From Bacteroidota bacterium (GTDB taxonomy: Bacteria > Bacteroidota > Bacteroidia > Bacteroidales > Prolixibacteraceae), in assembly GCA_023412195.1 (NCBI GenBank), contig JAEYNZ010000121.1, positions 1 through 56,635 of the forward strand: a stretch of 56,635 nt of DNA, given 5' to 3'. A program made the position numbers and the translations under genes. Positions 44,391-53,179 of this stretch are shown here, piece after piece. How positions within the stretch are numbered: position 1 is the first letter of the stretch; every line of letters begins with the position of its first letter. Under the pieces are notes generated by a model that saw only the letters and a list, made by a program, of their open reading frames with translations, was not told the origin of the DNA and searched no databases.

Positions 44391-44398
44391 CAAAGTTA
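44391..44398 (-). promoter_or_regulatory. Candidate -7 element of the GH88-susCD operon
   Basis: Minus-strand TAACTTTG matches TAnnTTTG exactly, about 28 bases before the GH88 ATG at 44363. The expected -33 TTTG is not convincing, as is common for activator-dependent promoters. Confidence 0.45.
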
Positions 44399-44712
44399 TA
44401 GTTCATGAATTTCCTCCTCTGACAGAATTAACTCATATTTCTAATAAAATTGGCTCAGATTGTAAAATATGTTTCAATTTGAATTCATCTTTACAGCCAT
44501 CATGATCTAAAAACCACGAAATCTGCAATCGATTGCAATTAATTGTGCAATTGAAAAAAATACGACTTGAATCTTAAACACCCTGTATTAGAACTATTTA
44601 AGCTATTTATATCCTCATTCTATAAAAAATGTCCCTCCAGAAGGCCATCTGACAGGTTCAGACATTATGAAAAAGTTATTGTTTTTTGTTTTCTTTGGGA
44701 AAAGTTATAGAA
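44399..44712. other. Divergent control region of the PUL
   Basis: The roughly 350-base gap between the GH88-susCD operon and the regulator. Besides the palindrome cluster it holds an ATG at 44667 that opens a short frame (MKKLLFFVFF...) out of register with the regulator. No RNA gene is recognised. Confidence 0.5.
44524..44553. promoter_or_regulatory. Palindrome cluster, candidate HTCS operator
   Basis: tgcaatcgattgca (44524-44537) is a perfect 14-base palindrome. It is followed immediately by a second, looser inverted pair ttgca-N8-tgcaa (44533-44550). The cluster is about 125 bases upstream of the GH88 -7 element and 160 bases before the regulator gene, in the divergent gap where an activating HTCS would bind. 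Confidence 0.5.
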
Positions 44713-47700
44713 ATGAGAGGGACCGTGGCCATCTTTTTTGTGATGTTGGCAATGACAATTACAACGACTGGCAACATCATCAAAACTCCTGCCTTTAGAG
44801 CTGTATCACCACCTGAAGGATTTACCTATGGAGGCGTTCAAACTATTGCAGAAGACATTTATGGTATGCTTTGGTTTGGCACCCAACACGGACTTTATTC
44901 ATACGATACTGAACGTTTTAATAAATATCTGCATCAAGGCGATCATTACGATTCACCGCCAGGGAACAACATCAGAAACCTGTTCAGTGACAGTTCCGGT
45001 AAAATGTGGATATCTACAGGCAATGGCTTTTGTTACTATGATTGCGAGTCTGAGAAGTTTATAAATGCTGAATATACAGATAAAGGAAATCCTGTAATTT
45101 CAAGGAACACCTTCCAGATATTTGAAGATAAGTCCGCTCAATTGTGGATCATAGATCAGCGTGGACTGGCAAAAGTTGATACTGTTAACAGGGAACTTCA
45201 TTATGAAAATTATAACCCAGCTCCTACAGGGGTTAATTATGCTAAAATCTCAGATGACGGAACTATATGGGTGGGATCAAATAACGGCACCATTTATTAC
45301 AGTGATTTTCCTTACGACAGCCTTTTAACCTTCGGCAGATTTAAGGATGCCCCTGTGTTGGCTATTTTGCCTGTCCGTGATGAAGTCTGGATCAGTTACG
45401 ACTGGAACGGAGTAATTAAAGCGGGATATGATGGCAGTGTTATAGCTCACTACTCCAGGTCGTCAGACCATGATAAATCAATACCCAGCGACAGGGTCAG
45501 AGACATATACCAGGACAGGGCTGGAAGAATATGGCTGGCAACTTACAAGGGCTTGAGCATCATTGATGGCAATAAAATTGTCAATTATGATAACGAGAAC
45601 TACCCGGGTGTCAACCACAACAGTGCATTTGTTTTTTATGAAGATTCACGCAATGGGTTATGGCTTGGAACCTGGTCAGGTGGACTCTACTACATGAATA
45701 TGCACGATAACAATTTCTTGCACATCAAAGATATACTTCATCCGGTATTAAATACCAATGTGATCAGTTCATTCACAGACGGACCGGATAACACAGTGTG
45801 GGTAGGTACAGAATCAGGGTTGCTGTTTTCCTACGATGTGCAAAATAAAAAATATGAAACCGTTTCTACAAGGCCCGATCACTTGCTTGCAAACAGCATT
45901 AAAACCCTTTATACCGACTCAGAGCAAAATATATGGATGGGAACTTATGCCGGCGGGATTTGGGTAAAGAAAAAAAATGATGCTGATTTTCGTCAACTTG
46001 ATTATTTTAAATTTACAAACCAGCAAATTTATGCCTTTGCTGAATTTGGCAACCGCATCTGCATTGCTACAGGCACATCCGGAATTCATGCTTATTCCCT
46101 GAAATCAGGAACTGCGGAAATATACACCTACAATGCTACAGAAAACAATTCATTAAGCAATAATTCAGTCAGATGCCTTCTGGCAGACAGTAAAGGCAAT
46201 CTTTGGGCAGGAACCATGAACGGATTAAGTGTAATGGAAAAGGGGAGTAATCACTTTAAAAGGTTCTATGCACAGGGTGATGGTTCAATATTCTCCATAA
46301 ACAACAATGAAATTTTCTCACTGCACGAAGACCGGCATGGTTATATCTGGGTAGGAACAGGAGGTGGCGGGTTAAACAGGTATGATCCCTATACAGGTAA
46401 ATTCGAATTCATTTCTGAAACAGAAGGCCTCGCAGGAAAAGAAGTGTATGGAATACTTGAGGATAACAGTGGGAATTTATGGCTGAGCACTGAAAACGGA
46501 ATTTCAATGTATGATCCCCGCAACAGATCTGCACGAAATTTTATAAAAGAAGATGGACTGCAGGGAAACCAGTTTAACCCAGGTGCCAGTTACAAATCAG
46601 GAACAGGACTATTGTTCTTCGGAGGTTCGAACGGGTTTACATGTTTTCAGCCTTCAACAATCAGGCGGAATCCCCTGCCACCCATGCCCCGGATAACATC
46701 CATTGCAGTGAACCATGAGGAAATGAAACCAGCAGCACAAAGTTCACTCCTGAATAAATCCATCAAAACAACAAATCAAATCAAACTGAAGGCACGCGAA
46801 AATTCGCTGACCCTCTCATTTGTAGCCAATAATTACCTGCAACCACAGAAAAACCGTTTTAGGTATAGACTTGTAAACTATGATGAACGGTGGATTGAAG
46901 CAGGATCGGAACGAAAAGCCACTTTCACGCAGATACCACCTGGCAATTATGTCTTTGAGCTCATGGCATCAAACAACGATGGAATCTGGAGCACAGAACC
47001 TGCAATTCTCAATATTACAATTATGCAGCCCCTGTTTTTAAGATGGTATGCGATTGTAGCTTATCTGATAACTATTTTACTGGTATCCTGGGTTATCCTA
47101 AGGGAACTGGGGATCAGACAGAAACTCCGGCTCCAAATAAGGGATGAACGCCTGCAACGGGAGCATGAAGAAGAAGTAATCCAAATGAAAATGCAATTCC
47201 TTACGAACATCACCCACGAATTTAAAACGCCCCTATCACTTATACTTTCTCCTGCTACCCATCTCTATCGTAAATATGGACAGGATACAGATTCCAGATT
47301 TCAGCTGGATATCCTGATGAGAAATGCCTCCAGGCTGAAATGGCTTGTGAGCCAGGTAATTGATCTGCGAAAAATTGACATGAATAAACTGGATGTAACC
47401 AGAAAACCTGTGAATGTTGTGAAACTGTGTCACCAGATTATGGAATGTTTCATGTCGGATGCACTGGATAAAAATATAAAACTGTCGCTGGAAACAGATT
47501 TCACTGAATCATACCTTGAAACCGATCACGATAAACTGGACATTATCATAACCAACCTGGTTTCAAATGCTATGAAATTTACTCCTGAAAACGGACAGGT
47601 TACAATCAGCATAGAAAAAATTCCACATGACTGCAGTGAAAATGTCCACTGGAAATTTGGTGCCTCTCCTGCAATGCCCGCCCTAAGCATAAGGGTTACC

Positions 47701-48753
47701 GATAACGGCCCCGGAATAGCAAAACATGAAATTCCATTGATGTTTGAACGCTTTACCCAGGGCCATGGGCACGAAAATATGGGAACCGGTATCGGGCTTT
47801 CAGTAGTAAAGGAATATACCAGGTGGTTAGGTGGGTTCGTTGCTGTCAGTTCAGACAAAACATCAGGGACCTCGGTTTCAGTATGTTTTCCCTGGCAGGA
47901 GGAGCGGGAATCTCAGGCTACAGAAATGATCCAAAAGCCTTTACCTGTGCAGAAGCCAATACAGGTAACAGATGAACCTGAATTAAGAGATGAAAATGTA
48001 ACGGTACTGATTGTTGAAGATGATGCGGATACCCGGAACTATATGGCACGCCTTCTTAAAAAATACTTCAGGGTCTTAACTGCCACCAATGGCAAACAAG
48101 GATATGAGAAAGCTGTAGCAACAACTCCTGACATCATCATTTCGGATTTAATTATGCCGGGCACCGGAGGTTTTGAAATGAGCCGGCTCCTGAAAGACAA
48201 TGCCATAACATCAAAAATACCTGTAATTATTGTTACAGCTCAGAACGATCATGATGTGGAAATAGAAAGCATTGAATCGGGAGCCAAAGCATTTATTACA
48301 AAACCTTTTACCGAAGATCTGCTGGTTGCCCACATCCGAAGAATTTTACAAAACAGGAATGGGGAAATGATTACAGAATCAGAATCTGCAGGCAAGGATC
48401 AAACAGGATACAGCGATAATCAGCTTCTGGAAAGAGCCGTACACATTATTGAGACCAATATGCACCGCCCCGACTTTGGAATTGACCTTCTGGCAAACGG
48501 ATTAAATATCAGCAGGGCTACTCTATACCGGAAGATGAAATTAATGACAGGACAATCAGCCACAGAATTCATCAGGTACATTCGCCTTAAAAAGGCTCTA
48601 AATTTGATGGAAAACGGAAATCTTTCAATTGAGGAAATAAGTATGGTAGTTGGGTTCAACTCTCATTCTTATTTCAGTCATTGTTTCAGGCAGCAGTTCG
48701 GTAAAACTCCTACTGAATATTTGGCAGGGACTAAACCAATTATAATAAATTAA
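44713..48753 (+). CDS. Hybrid two-component system regulator (HTCS) of the PUL
   Basis: About 1346 residues from the ATG at 44713. After a signal helix the periplasmic part is two seven-bladed propellers made of two-component regulator repeats (DIYGMLWFGTQHGLYSYD-like units), then a Y_Y_Y domain (RFRYRLVNYDERWIE), one membrane helix (YAIVAYLITILLVSWVIL), and a cytosolic histidine kinase (ITHEFKTPLSLILSP with the phospho-His; ATPase motif DNGPGIAKHEI). A receiver (TVLIVEDDADTR, acceptor Asp in IIISDLIMPG) and a C-terminal AraC-type HTH complete it. It would sense a breakdown oligosaccharide in the periplasm and activate the divergent operon. A frame opened by TTG at 44686 adds nine residues; I prefer the ATG. 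Confidence 0.95.
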   Translation: MRGTVAIFFVMLAMTITTTGNIIKTPAFRAVSPPEGFTYGGVQTIAEDIYGMLWFGTQHGLYSYDTERFNKYLHQGDHYDSPPGNNIRNLFSDSSGKMWISTGNGFCYYDCESEKFINAEYTDKGNPVISRNTFQIFEDKSAQLWIIDQRGLAKVDTVNRELHYENYNPAPTGVNYAKISDDGTIWVGSNNGTIYYSDFPYDSLLTFGRFKDAPVLAILPVRDEVWISYDWNGVIKAGYDGSVIAHYSRSSDHDKSIPSDRVRDIYQDRAGRIWLATYKGLSIIDGNKIVNYDNENYPGVNHNSAFVFYEDSRNGLWLGTWSGGLYYMNMHDNNFLHIKDILHPVLNTNVISSFTDGPDNTVWVGTESGLLFSYDVQNKKYETVSTRPDHLLANSIKTLYTDSEQNIWMGTYAGGIWVKKKNDADFRQLDYFKFTNQQIYAFAEFGNRICIATGTSGIHAYSLKSGTAEIYTYNATENNSLSNNSVRCLLADSKGNLWAGTMNGLSVMEKGSNHFKRFYAQGDGSIFSINNNEIFSLHEDRHGYIWVGTGGGGLNRYDPYTGKFEFISETEGLAGKEVYGILEDNSGNLWLSTENGISMYDPRNRSARNFIKEDGLQGNQFNPGASYKSGTGLLFFGGSNGFTCFQPSTIRRNPLPPMPRITSIAVNHEEMKPAAQSSLLNKSIKTTNQIKLKARENSLTLSFVANNYLQPQKNRFRYRLVNYDERWIEAGSERKATFTQIPPGNYVFELMASNNDGIWSTEPAILNITIMQPLFLRWYAIVAYLITILLVSWVILRELGIRQKLRLQIRDERLQREHEEEVIQMKMQFLTNITHEFKTPLSLILSPATHLYRKYGQDTDSRFQLDILMRNASRLKWLVSQVIDLRKIDMNKLDVTRKPVNVVKLCHQIMECFMSDALDKNIKLSLETDFTESYLETDHDKLDIIITNLVSNAMKFTPENGQVTISIEKIPHDCSENVHWKFGASPAMPALSIRVTDNGPGIAKHEIPLMFERFTQGHGHENMGTGIGLSVVKEYTRWLGGFVAVSSDKTSGTSVSVCFPWQEERESQATEMIQKPLPVQKPIQVTDEPELRDENVTVLIVEDDADTRNYMARLLKKYFRVLTATNGKQGYEKAVATTPDIIISDLIMPGTGGFEMSRLLKDNAITSKIPVIIVTAQNDHDVEIESIESGAKAFITKPFTEDLLVAHIRRILQNRNGEMITESESAGKDQTGYSDNQLLERAVHIIETNMHRPDFGIDLLANGLNISRATLYRKMKLMTGQSATEFIRYIRLKKALNLMENGNLSIEEISMVVGFNSHSYFSHCFRQQFGKTPTEYLAGTKPIIIN

Positions 48754-48780
48754 AGCACTGTTTTCTGTTGTATCACTTTT

Positions 48781-48864
48781 TCAGCCCAATGCAACATACA
48801 ATACCATCATAGTTGCAAAGCCCGCCATAGTGCCAACTGTAGAAAAATCTGGTTCATGTCCCAT
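48781..48864 (-). pseudogene. C-terminal scar of a ZIP-family metal transporter
   Basis: The minus-strand frame ending in TGA at 48781 reads GHEPDFSTVGTMAGFATM then MVLYVALG-stop. This matches the last helix of GufA-type ZIP zinc/iron transporters, which commonly end in GF--MM-LD-ALG. Only about 28 residues remain and no start exists, so the gene is gone apart from its end. It lies 14 bases past the stop of the next gene on the same strand. Confidence 0.6.
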
Positions 48865-48878
48865 TTGAAAAGAAAAAA

Positions 48879-50339
48879 TTAATCTTCAATTTTTTCTTTA
48901 ACCAACTGGCTCTCTGCCCACTCAATCGCACCCGCATCAGGCCCTGAATCCTCAAGCCGAGAGTAATTATTCAAATCAAACGGAAACATCCTTGCAATTT
49001 CATTGCTGCCAATATCTTTGGCTGGTGACAGCGAATCGATAGAAAAATCAGATTTGAAAGAATCAATAAAACGAGGGTTCTTATTGAATACATTGTTTCC
49101 CTGATCATCTGAGGAATATAAATCAGACTTTAACAAACTATTTTTAAATGTACCGGTGAATGTTCCTTCTCCCTTATTATCCATTAACAATTCATCAGCC
49201 ATATTTCCATACACTATGCAGTTTCCAAGGAAGGCGTTAAAATCAAAACTGTATATGATCTTTTTATATTCGTAATAATTATTAAAAACCAACGCTGGCT
49301 CCCGTCTTGTTCCAAAGTTAAAATAGTTGGCAATGGTGCAATGGTTAAATTCATAGTCGCCTCCGTACCGGAGAATGACCGTATTAGACCCTGAATTTGC
49401 AAACACAGTGTTTGATGCCTTCAACCGGGTAGTTCTTGCATCCAGGCAATTGAGCGACATGTTTTCAATCCTTGAATTGGAAAGCGTAAGCACCGGATTG
49501 GGAGAAAGTCCCAGACTGTCGACCTGAATTCCCTTGTCTGCATTTTTTATAATGGCCCATTCAATGATATTATCCATACTTCCTTTTAGAAAATGCAATC
49601 CGCCATAAACATATATTCCTCCGTTTTCCAATACTGCAGATGCCCCCCATTGTCCTGGCACATCCTCATACATTTCTTCAAGCCTGTCGCCCTGAAATTT
49701 TATGGGTGCATCATAAGTTCCGGTGGCTTTCAGTGTTCCCTTTACAAACATGCCGGAGCCTTTATGGAAATGAATCCGGCACCCTTCCGTTATTGTAAGT
49801 GTTTCCAGCGAATCAACCAAAACTGAATTGTATATCAGGTAGGGTTTATCGTTACGCCACACCTGTGATTTTAAGACTTCCCCATCGAAAAGGTGAAAAT
49901 CCTGTCCAAAGGCTATTAAATCAACATCCTGCAAATAGCCGTTCAGGTTGAAAACAATGGAATCATGAACAACCATTGGCAGATTTTGACCTGTTGGGTC
50001 TATCGTTGCCTCCACAAAAATAAAAATACTGTCGCCACCTGGAATGCTGACATTGTCTAGTCCATTGCCTGCGATTCCATTTATATTTAAACGGAAAGGA
50101 CCTGTGTTTCTGCCGGCCAAAGATATCCTTGAAACATTAACCGGATGCCTGTTCATATTCTTTACAGCAACCTTCTTAGTAACAGAACCTATTGTCGTAA
50201 ATACGGTATCGAAGGTTAATGTATCCGTTGAAAATTCAAGCTTTGCCCCCTGACTGAAATCAAATTCTTCCCTGTTGCAGGAATACTGAAACAGGACGAT
50301 AATAACAATAAGGATGAATAAGGGGAGACGAATGGACAT
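48879..50339 (-). CDS. Beta-helix lipoprotein, function unknown
   Basis: 486 residues with lipobox QYSC (Cys21). An Ig-like N-terminal domain (about 30-145: LEFSTDTLTFDTVFTTIGSVTK) is followed by a right-handed parallel beta-helix (about 170-440) with right-handed-helix turns such as TLSNSRIENMSLNCLDAR and ASNTVFANSGSNTVILRYGG. The end, SPAKDIGSN...DAGAIEW, is the usual cap of this lipoprotein type in Bacteroidota. These are widespread surface or periplasmic proteins with no proven activity. Convergent with the HTCS and not part of the PUL. Confidence 0.78.
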   Translation of the reverse strand: MSIRLPLFILIVIIVLFQYSCNREEFDFSQGAKLEFSTDTLTFDTVFTTIGSVTKKVAVKNMNRHPVNVSRISLAGRNTGPFRLNINGIAGNGLDNVSIPGGDSIFIFVEATIDPTGQNLPMVVHDSIVFNLNGYLQDVDLIAFGQDFHLFDGEVLKSQVWRNDKPYLIYNSVLVDSLETLTITEGCRIHFHKGSGMFVKGTLKATGTYDAPIKFQGDRLEEMYEDVPGQWGASAVLENGGIYVYGGLHFLKGSMDNIIEWAIIKNADKGIQVDSLGLSPNPVLTLSNSRIENMSLNCLDARTTRLKASNTVFANSGSNTVILRYGGDYEFNHCTIANYFNFGTRREPALVFNNYYEYKKIIYSFDFNAFLGNCIVYGNMADELLMDNKGEGTFTGTFKNSLLKSDLYSSDDQGNNVFNKNPRFIDSFKSDFSIDSLSPAKDIGSNEIARMFPFDLNNYSRLEDSGPDAGAIEWAESQLVKEKIED

Positions 50340-50472
50340 ACTTTTTTAAGTAAAACCTCGTATTGACAATTTTATTGTACCGAGATTTCCCCTGCATGGA
50401 GGCTATATTTTTTTTTGTAAGAGGATGTACATAATTCCTTTGGTGATACTGACAACATTGTAAAATAAGATC

Positions 50473-50883
50473 CTATAAAGCATAATCCCCGGCTGCCTCC
50501 GGCTGATAAATGATTTCATCGATTCTGATTTTTGTAAGACCTGCCGGAACGATCCATTCGATTTCGTCAGCAACTTTATATCCAATCAGGGCTGTGGCTA
50601 TGGGTGAAAAAATTGAAATTTTATGTTCTTTTAAATTTGCCTGATCCGGGTAAACGATCTGAAATTGTACCTGCTTATTGTTGTTTAAAAAACTCAGCTT
50701 TACAATCGAATTCATTGTAACTACATTGGAAGGAATTTTCTCAGGTGGAACGATTTGGGCAGAATCCAGTTCTTTCATCAGTTTCTCAGCTTCCTCATTG
50801 CTGATTGATTTCAGTTGTTTGGCATCATCAATACTCCTTTTTATCCGGGAATAATCAAGCCTGTTAACAATGATTTTATTCAT
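50473..50883 (-). CDS. GreA/GreB/Rnk-type elongation-factor domain protein
   Basis: The ATG at 50883 gives 136 residues starting MNKIIVNRLDYSRIK; another ATG at 50904 adds seven residues. A short helical N-terminus (about 8-40) is followed by the GreA/GreB C-terminal fold (VTMNSIVKLSF, YPDQANLKEHKISIFSPIATALIGYKVADEIEW). Without the long GreA coiled coil it belongs to the Rnk-like group, which binds RNA polymerase near the secondary channel. Exact action is unknown. Single-gene unit. Confidence 0.8.
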   Translation of the reverse strand: MNKIIVNRLDYSRIKRSIDDAKQLKSISNEEAEKLMKELDSAQIVPPEKIPSNVVTMNSIVKLSFLNNNKQVQFQIVYPDQANLKEHKISIFSPIATALIGYKVADEIEWIVPAGLTKIRIDEIIYQPEAAGDYAL

Positions 50884-51062
50884 GGCGATTATGTTATGAT
50901 TCATTTTATTTTAAAATAAAGATACGTTTTTTTTTCAATTATGGTCAGGGAAAAATGTGCCGCTGATCAAAAGATATTGCGGACTTGTGTGAGATTGGGG
51001 AGACGTTTGGGACACCCGCAAAAAGACCTACAACAAAAAACAAATAACAATATTCATATTTC

Positions 51063-51171
51063 TTAAATATGAAGCAATTTCAATAACCCATCCAGTTTTC
51101 CAACCATCTTATCAATATCCGAATGTTTTATTGTCAATGGGGGCAGGAACCTGAATGTGTTAAACAGGTTC
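51063..51171 (-). pseudogene. C-terminal scar of a class III (PLP) aminotransferase
   Basis: The minus-strand frame ending at TAA 51063 reads NTFRFLPPLTIKHSDIDKMV then GKLDGLLKLLHI-stop. The pattern N--R-LPPLTI--------M---L is the usual C-terminus of acetylornithine/ornithine-type aminotransferases (PF00202). About 35 residues remain and an in-frame stop lies at 51180. The frame begins at the very end of the methyltransferase gene. The whole catalytic domain, including the PLP lysine, is missing. Confidence 0.7.
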
Positions 51172-51975
51172 TTAGTGCTTCTTTATGATCCAGATATCCT
51201 GAGGCAACCATGTCCCCTGCCCTGGTTTGGTTTCAATATGCTCCAGTATCTCCACGTTACTAAACAGCTTCCGCATAAAGCCTGCCGGCTGAAAAGCAGA
51301 ATAAGTCCGGTGACCTTCCTTGACATTGCCTCTTACAACCAGCTGGTTGTCCTTATATTTACTCAGTTCGTGGCCGGTAAGTTTAACTTTAAAATTATCG
51401 CCCTGGGTTGTCAGAAACATAATTCCCTGAGGTTTCAGAATACGATACAACTCGTTATACCATTCATAATGAAGATGTTCGGAAAGATGAGTAAAAATAG
51501 AAATACCGAATATTACATCCATAAACTGGTCTTCGTATGGAAGTTCAGCACTCAGGTTATTTCTGTTGAACTTAATCCCCGGCAGGTTCTTCGAACACCA
51601 GTCTATTGATTTTCTGTTGTAATCTGTCCCATAAAACTCACATTCATTCCCAATTATATCCGGCAGATGCCTGATGATCCGGCCCGGACCACAGCCCCAG
51701 TCAAGGATACGCTTATTCCTTAAATCGATATGTCTGCCTAAATGTTCTGTCAGCCATTTGGCTGTCCCGATGCTGTCAGTATAATATTTTGAATAATTTA
51801 TCTGGAATGACTCATAGATCAGGTAGTCAGGTGGTAATTTTACTTCAGGGTTCTTTATTTTAAACTCCCTGTTTATCCTGCGGTTCTTATACTTCTGCAG
51901 TTGATAAACCACCTTGTCAGTCAGATATATCAACTTCAGTTGCCTGAGTAATTTTGAAATATGCGCTTTTTTCAT
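51172..51975 (-). CDS. Class I SAM-dependent methyltransferase
   Basis: 267 residues. A basic helical N-terminus (about 1-75) precedes a Rossmann-type methyltransferase (about 85-200). Motif I is RILDWGCGPGRIIRHL near residue 90, the acidic residue after strand 2 is in FYGTDYNRKSI, and motif IV is MDVIFGISIFTHLSEH. A C-terminal cap follows. The substrate is not predictable; similar enzymes occur in surface-polysaccharide and O-antigen clusters. It is followed at once by the aminotransferase scar, and aminotransferases and methyltransferases are frequent companions in sugar-modification clusters. Confidence 0.82.
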   Translation of the reverse strand: MKKAHISKLLRQLKLIYLTDKVVYQLQKYKNRRINREFKIKNPEVKLPPDYLIYESFQINYSKYYTDSIGTAKWLTEHLGRHIDLRNKRILDWGCGPGRIIRHLPDIIGNECEFYGTDYNRKSIDWCSKNLPGIKFNRNNLSAELPYEDQFMDVIFGISIFTHLSEHLHYEWYNELYRILKPQGIMFLTTQGDNFKVKLTGHELSKYKDNQLVVRGNVKEGHRTYSAFQPAGFMRKLFSNVEILEHIETKPGQGTWLPQDIWIIKKH

Positions 51976-52024
51976 TTGCCGGTCAAGTTTCAGTTTTTAT
52001 TCAAATATAAGTTTTAATGTACTT

Positions 52025-52102
52025 CTATTCAATTTTCCTGAATAAATCATATTTAAGATCCGGATTGTGGTTAAGAATAAGGTATTCCTGTAGCTCCCTT
52101 AC
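52025..52102 (-). pseudogene. Possible C-terminal scar of an unidentified gene
   Basis: The minus-strand frame ending at TAG 52025 reads VRELQEYLILNHNPDL then KYDLFRKIE-stop. It is protein-like (charged, amphipathic) and begins exactly at the stop of the upstream gene. No start codon and no recognised family. It could be chance. Confidence 0.3.
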
Positions 52103-53178
52103 TTCCGGTCCGGCAGTGTGTACCTGAATTTAAACTGCGAAACAAAACCCGCTGTCTCATCTTTGACTTCTGTAGTTAAACCAGCATTTAAATCAATCCA
52201 TAAACCACCCGACAGGTTAACTTCGCCACCCAGGTTTAGCAGTAAATAACCTGACCGTGTTTCATTGCTATATTCCAGTTGTTCTTCGATGAACACTTTA
52301 ACCTTGTTATTCCCTAAATAATTCCTGTTCGATAAACTCACCCGGTTAAATGATTTACCGGCTATAAGAACATTCTGAACATTTAAACCTATTAAAAATT
52401 GTCCCCTGTGCTGTAGAAGAGGGTGTGCATAAGTTGCCCAGAACTGGAATGAACCATAATCGATACGCTTTATGATTGAATCTGAGGATGAACCTGTTAT
52501 TGCAATTGCAAGGTCAAACTTTTCAGCATTCCAGTTTTTATTTTCATAATTCTCTTTGAATTGTGTTATAATCAGATCAAACTCCTCCTTCTTTACATCA
52601 ATATAAGCCTCAATGTATGTATCAATTTCAGCTTCAATGCTGTCAGTAATGTCAAAAGGATTGATACTGTGCTCCTGAAGGTATTTTGTTCTTAATTCTC
52701 CCCGGGTTTGTGATCTTGCTTCAAGCATACTGCTCATTTCCCTTAAAGCAGCCTTGTCAATTCGCAGATCTCCCTTATTAATAAGTGAAATTCTATAGCC
52801 GAGGGCAATTTCACTTGTCATTCCAGCTTCTCTTAGAGTTCCCAAAGAAAACCTTGAAGTTTTCCATGCATTGTTCTTTTGATATTCTGACAATGTCATT
52901 TCATTGACATTCATTAATAAAACCGGGCTAACCTCCATTGCAAACGCTGATGGAAAAGCCAGTTTATTCCCGTCTGCAAACTCTGAAGCAATAACTCCAA
53001 AATCTGTTACGTTCGAAGGCCGGAGCAAATTACCTGGTTCAACATTTAATGATTTAAATGCCGGATAATCTGGCAAGGCAAAATTCAACTTGTAATTTTT
53101 CACCAGTGAGTCAGCCTCAAACTGGGAAAAAGCAACTGATGGTAATACTGCCAGTATACAGATTATAATCTTTTTCAT
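52099..53178 (-). CDS. Exported protein with a probable outer-membrane beta-barrel end, function unknown
   Basis: 359 residues with a type I signal peptide (SVAFSQ, about residue 19). The middle (about 125-215) is strongly helical and charged, and the last third alternates hydrophobic residues as in beta strands (GQFLIGLNVQNVLIAG, GGLWIDLNAGLTTEV, FVSQFKFRYTLP), ending in an aromatic-rich strand like outer-membrane barrels. No known family recognised. It starts one base after the stop of the 124-residue gene, so the two are surely co-translated or at least co-transcribed. The third member of the group, a membrane protein, is divergent. Confidence 0.7.
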   Translation of the reverse strand: MKKIIICILAVLPSVAFSQFEADSLVKNYKLNFALPDYPAFKSLNVEPGNLLRPSNVTDFGVIASEFADGNKLAFPSAFAMEVSPVLLMNVNEMTLSEYQKNNAWKTSRFSLGTLREAGMTSEIALGYRISLINKGDLRIDKAALREMSSMLEARSQTRGELRTKYLQEHSINPFDITDSIEAEIDTYIEAYIDVKKEEFDLIITQFKENYENKNWNAEKFDLAIAITGSSSDSIIKRIDYGSFQFWATYAHPLLQHRGQFLIGLNVQNVLIAGKSFNRVSLSNRNYLGNNKVKVFIEEQLEYSNETRSGYLLLNLGGEVNLSGGLWIDLNAGLTTEVKDETAGFVSQFKFRYTLPDRK

Positions 53179-53179
53179 A

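Noticed and set aside
44364..44393. Ten-residue N-terminal extension of the second GH88
   Set aside because: It would start with TTG and gives no signal-peptide advantage over the ATG at 44363.
50403..50585. 60-residue minus-strand frame overlapping the end of the GreA-like gene
   Set aside because: Mostly out-of-frame reading of the GreA-like C-terminus followed by a low-complexity T-run; no family match.
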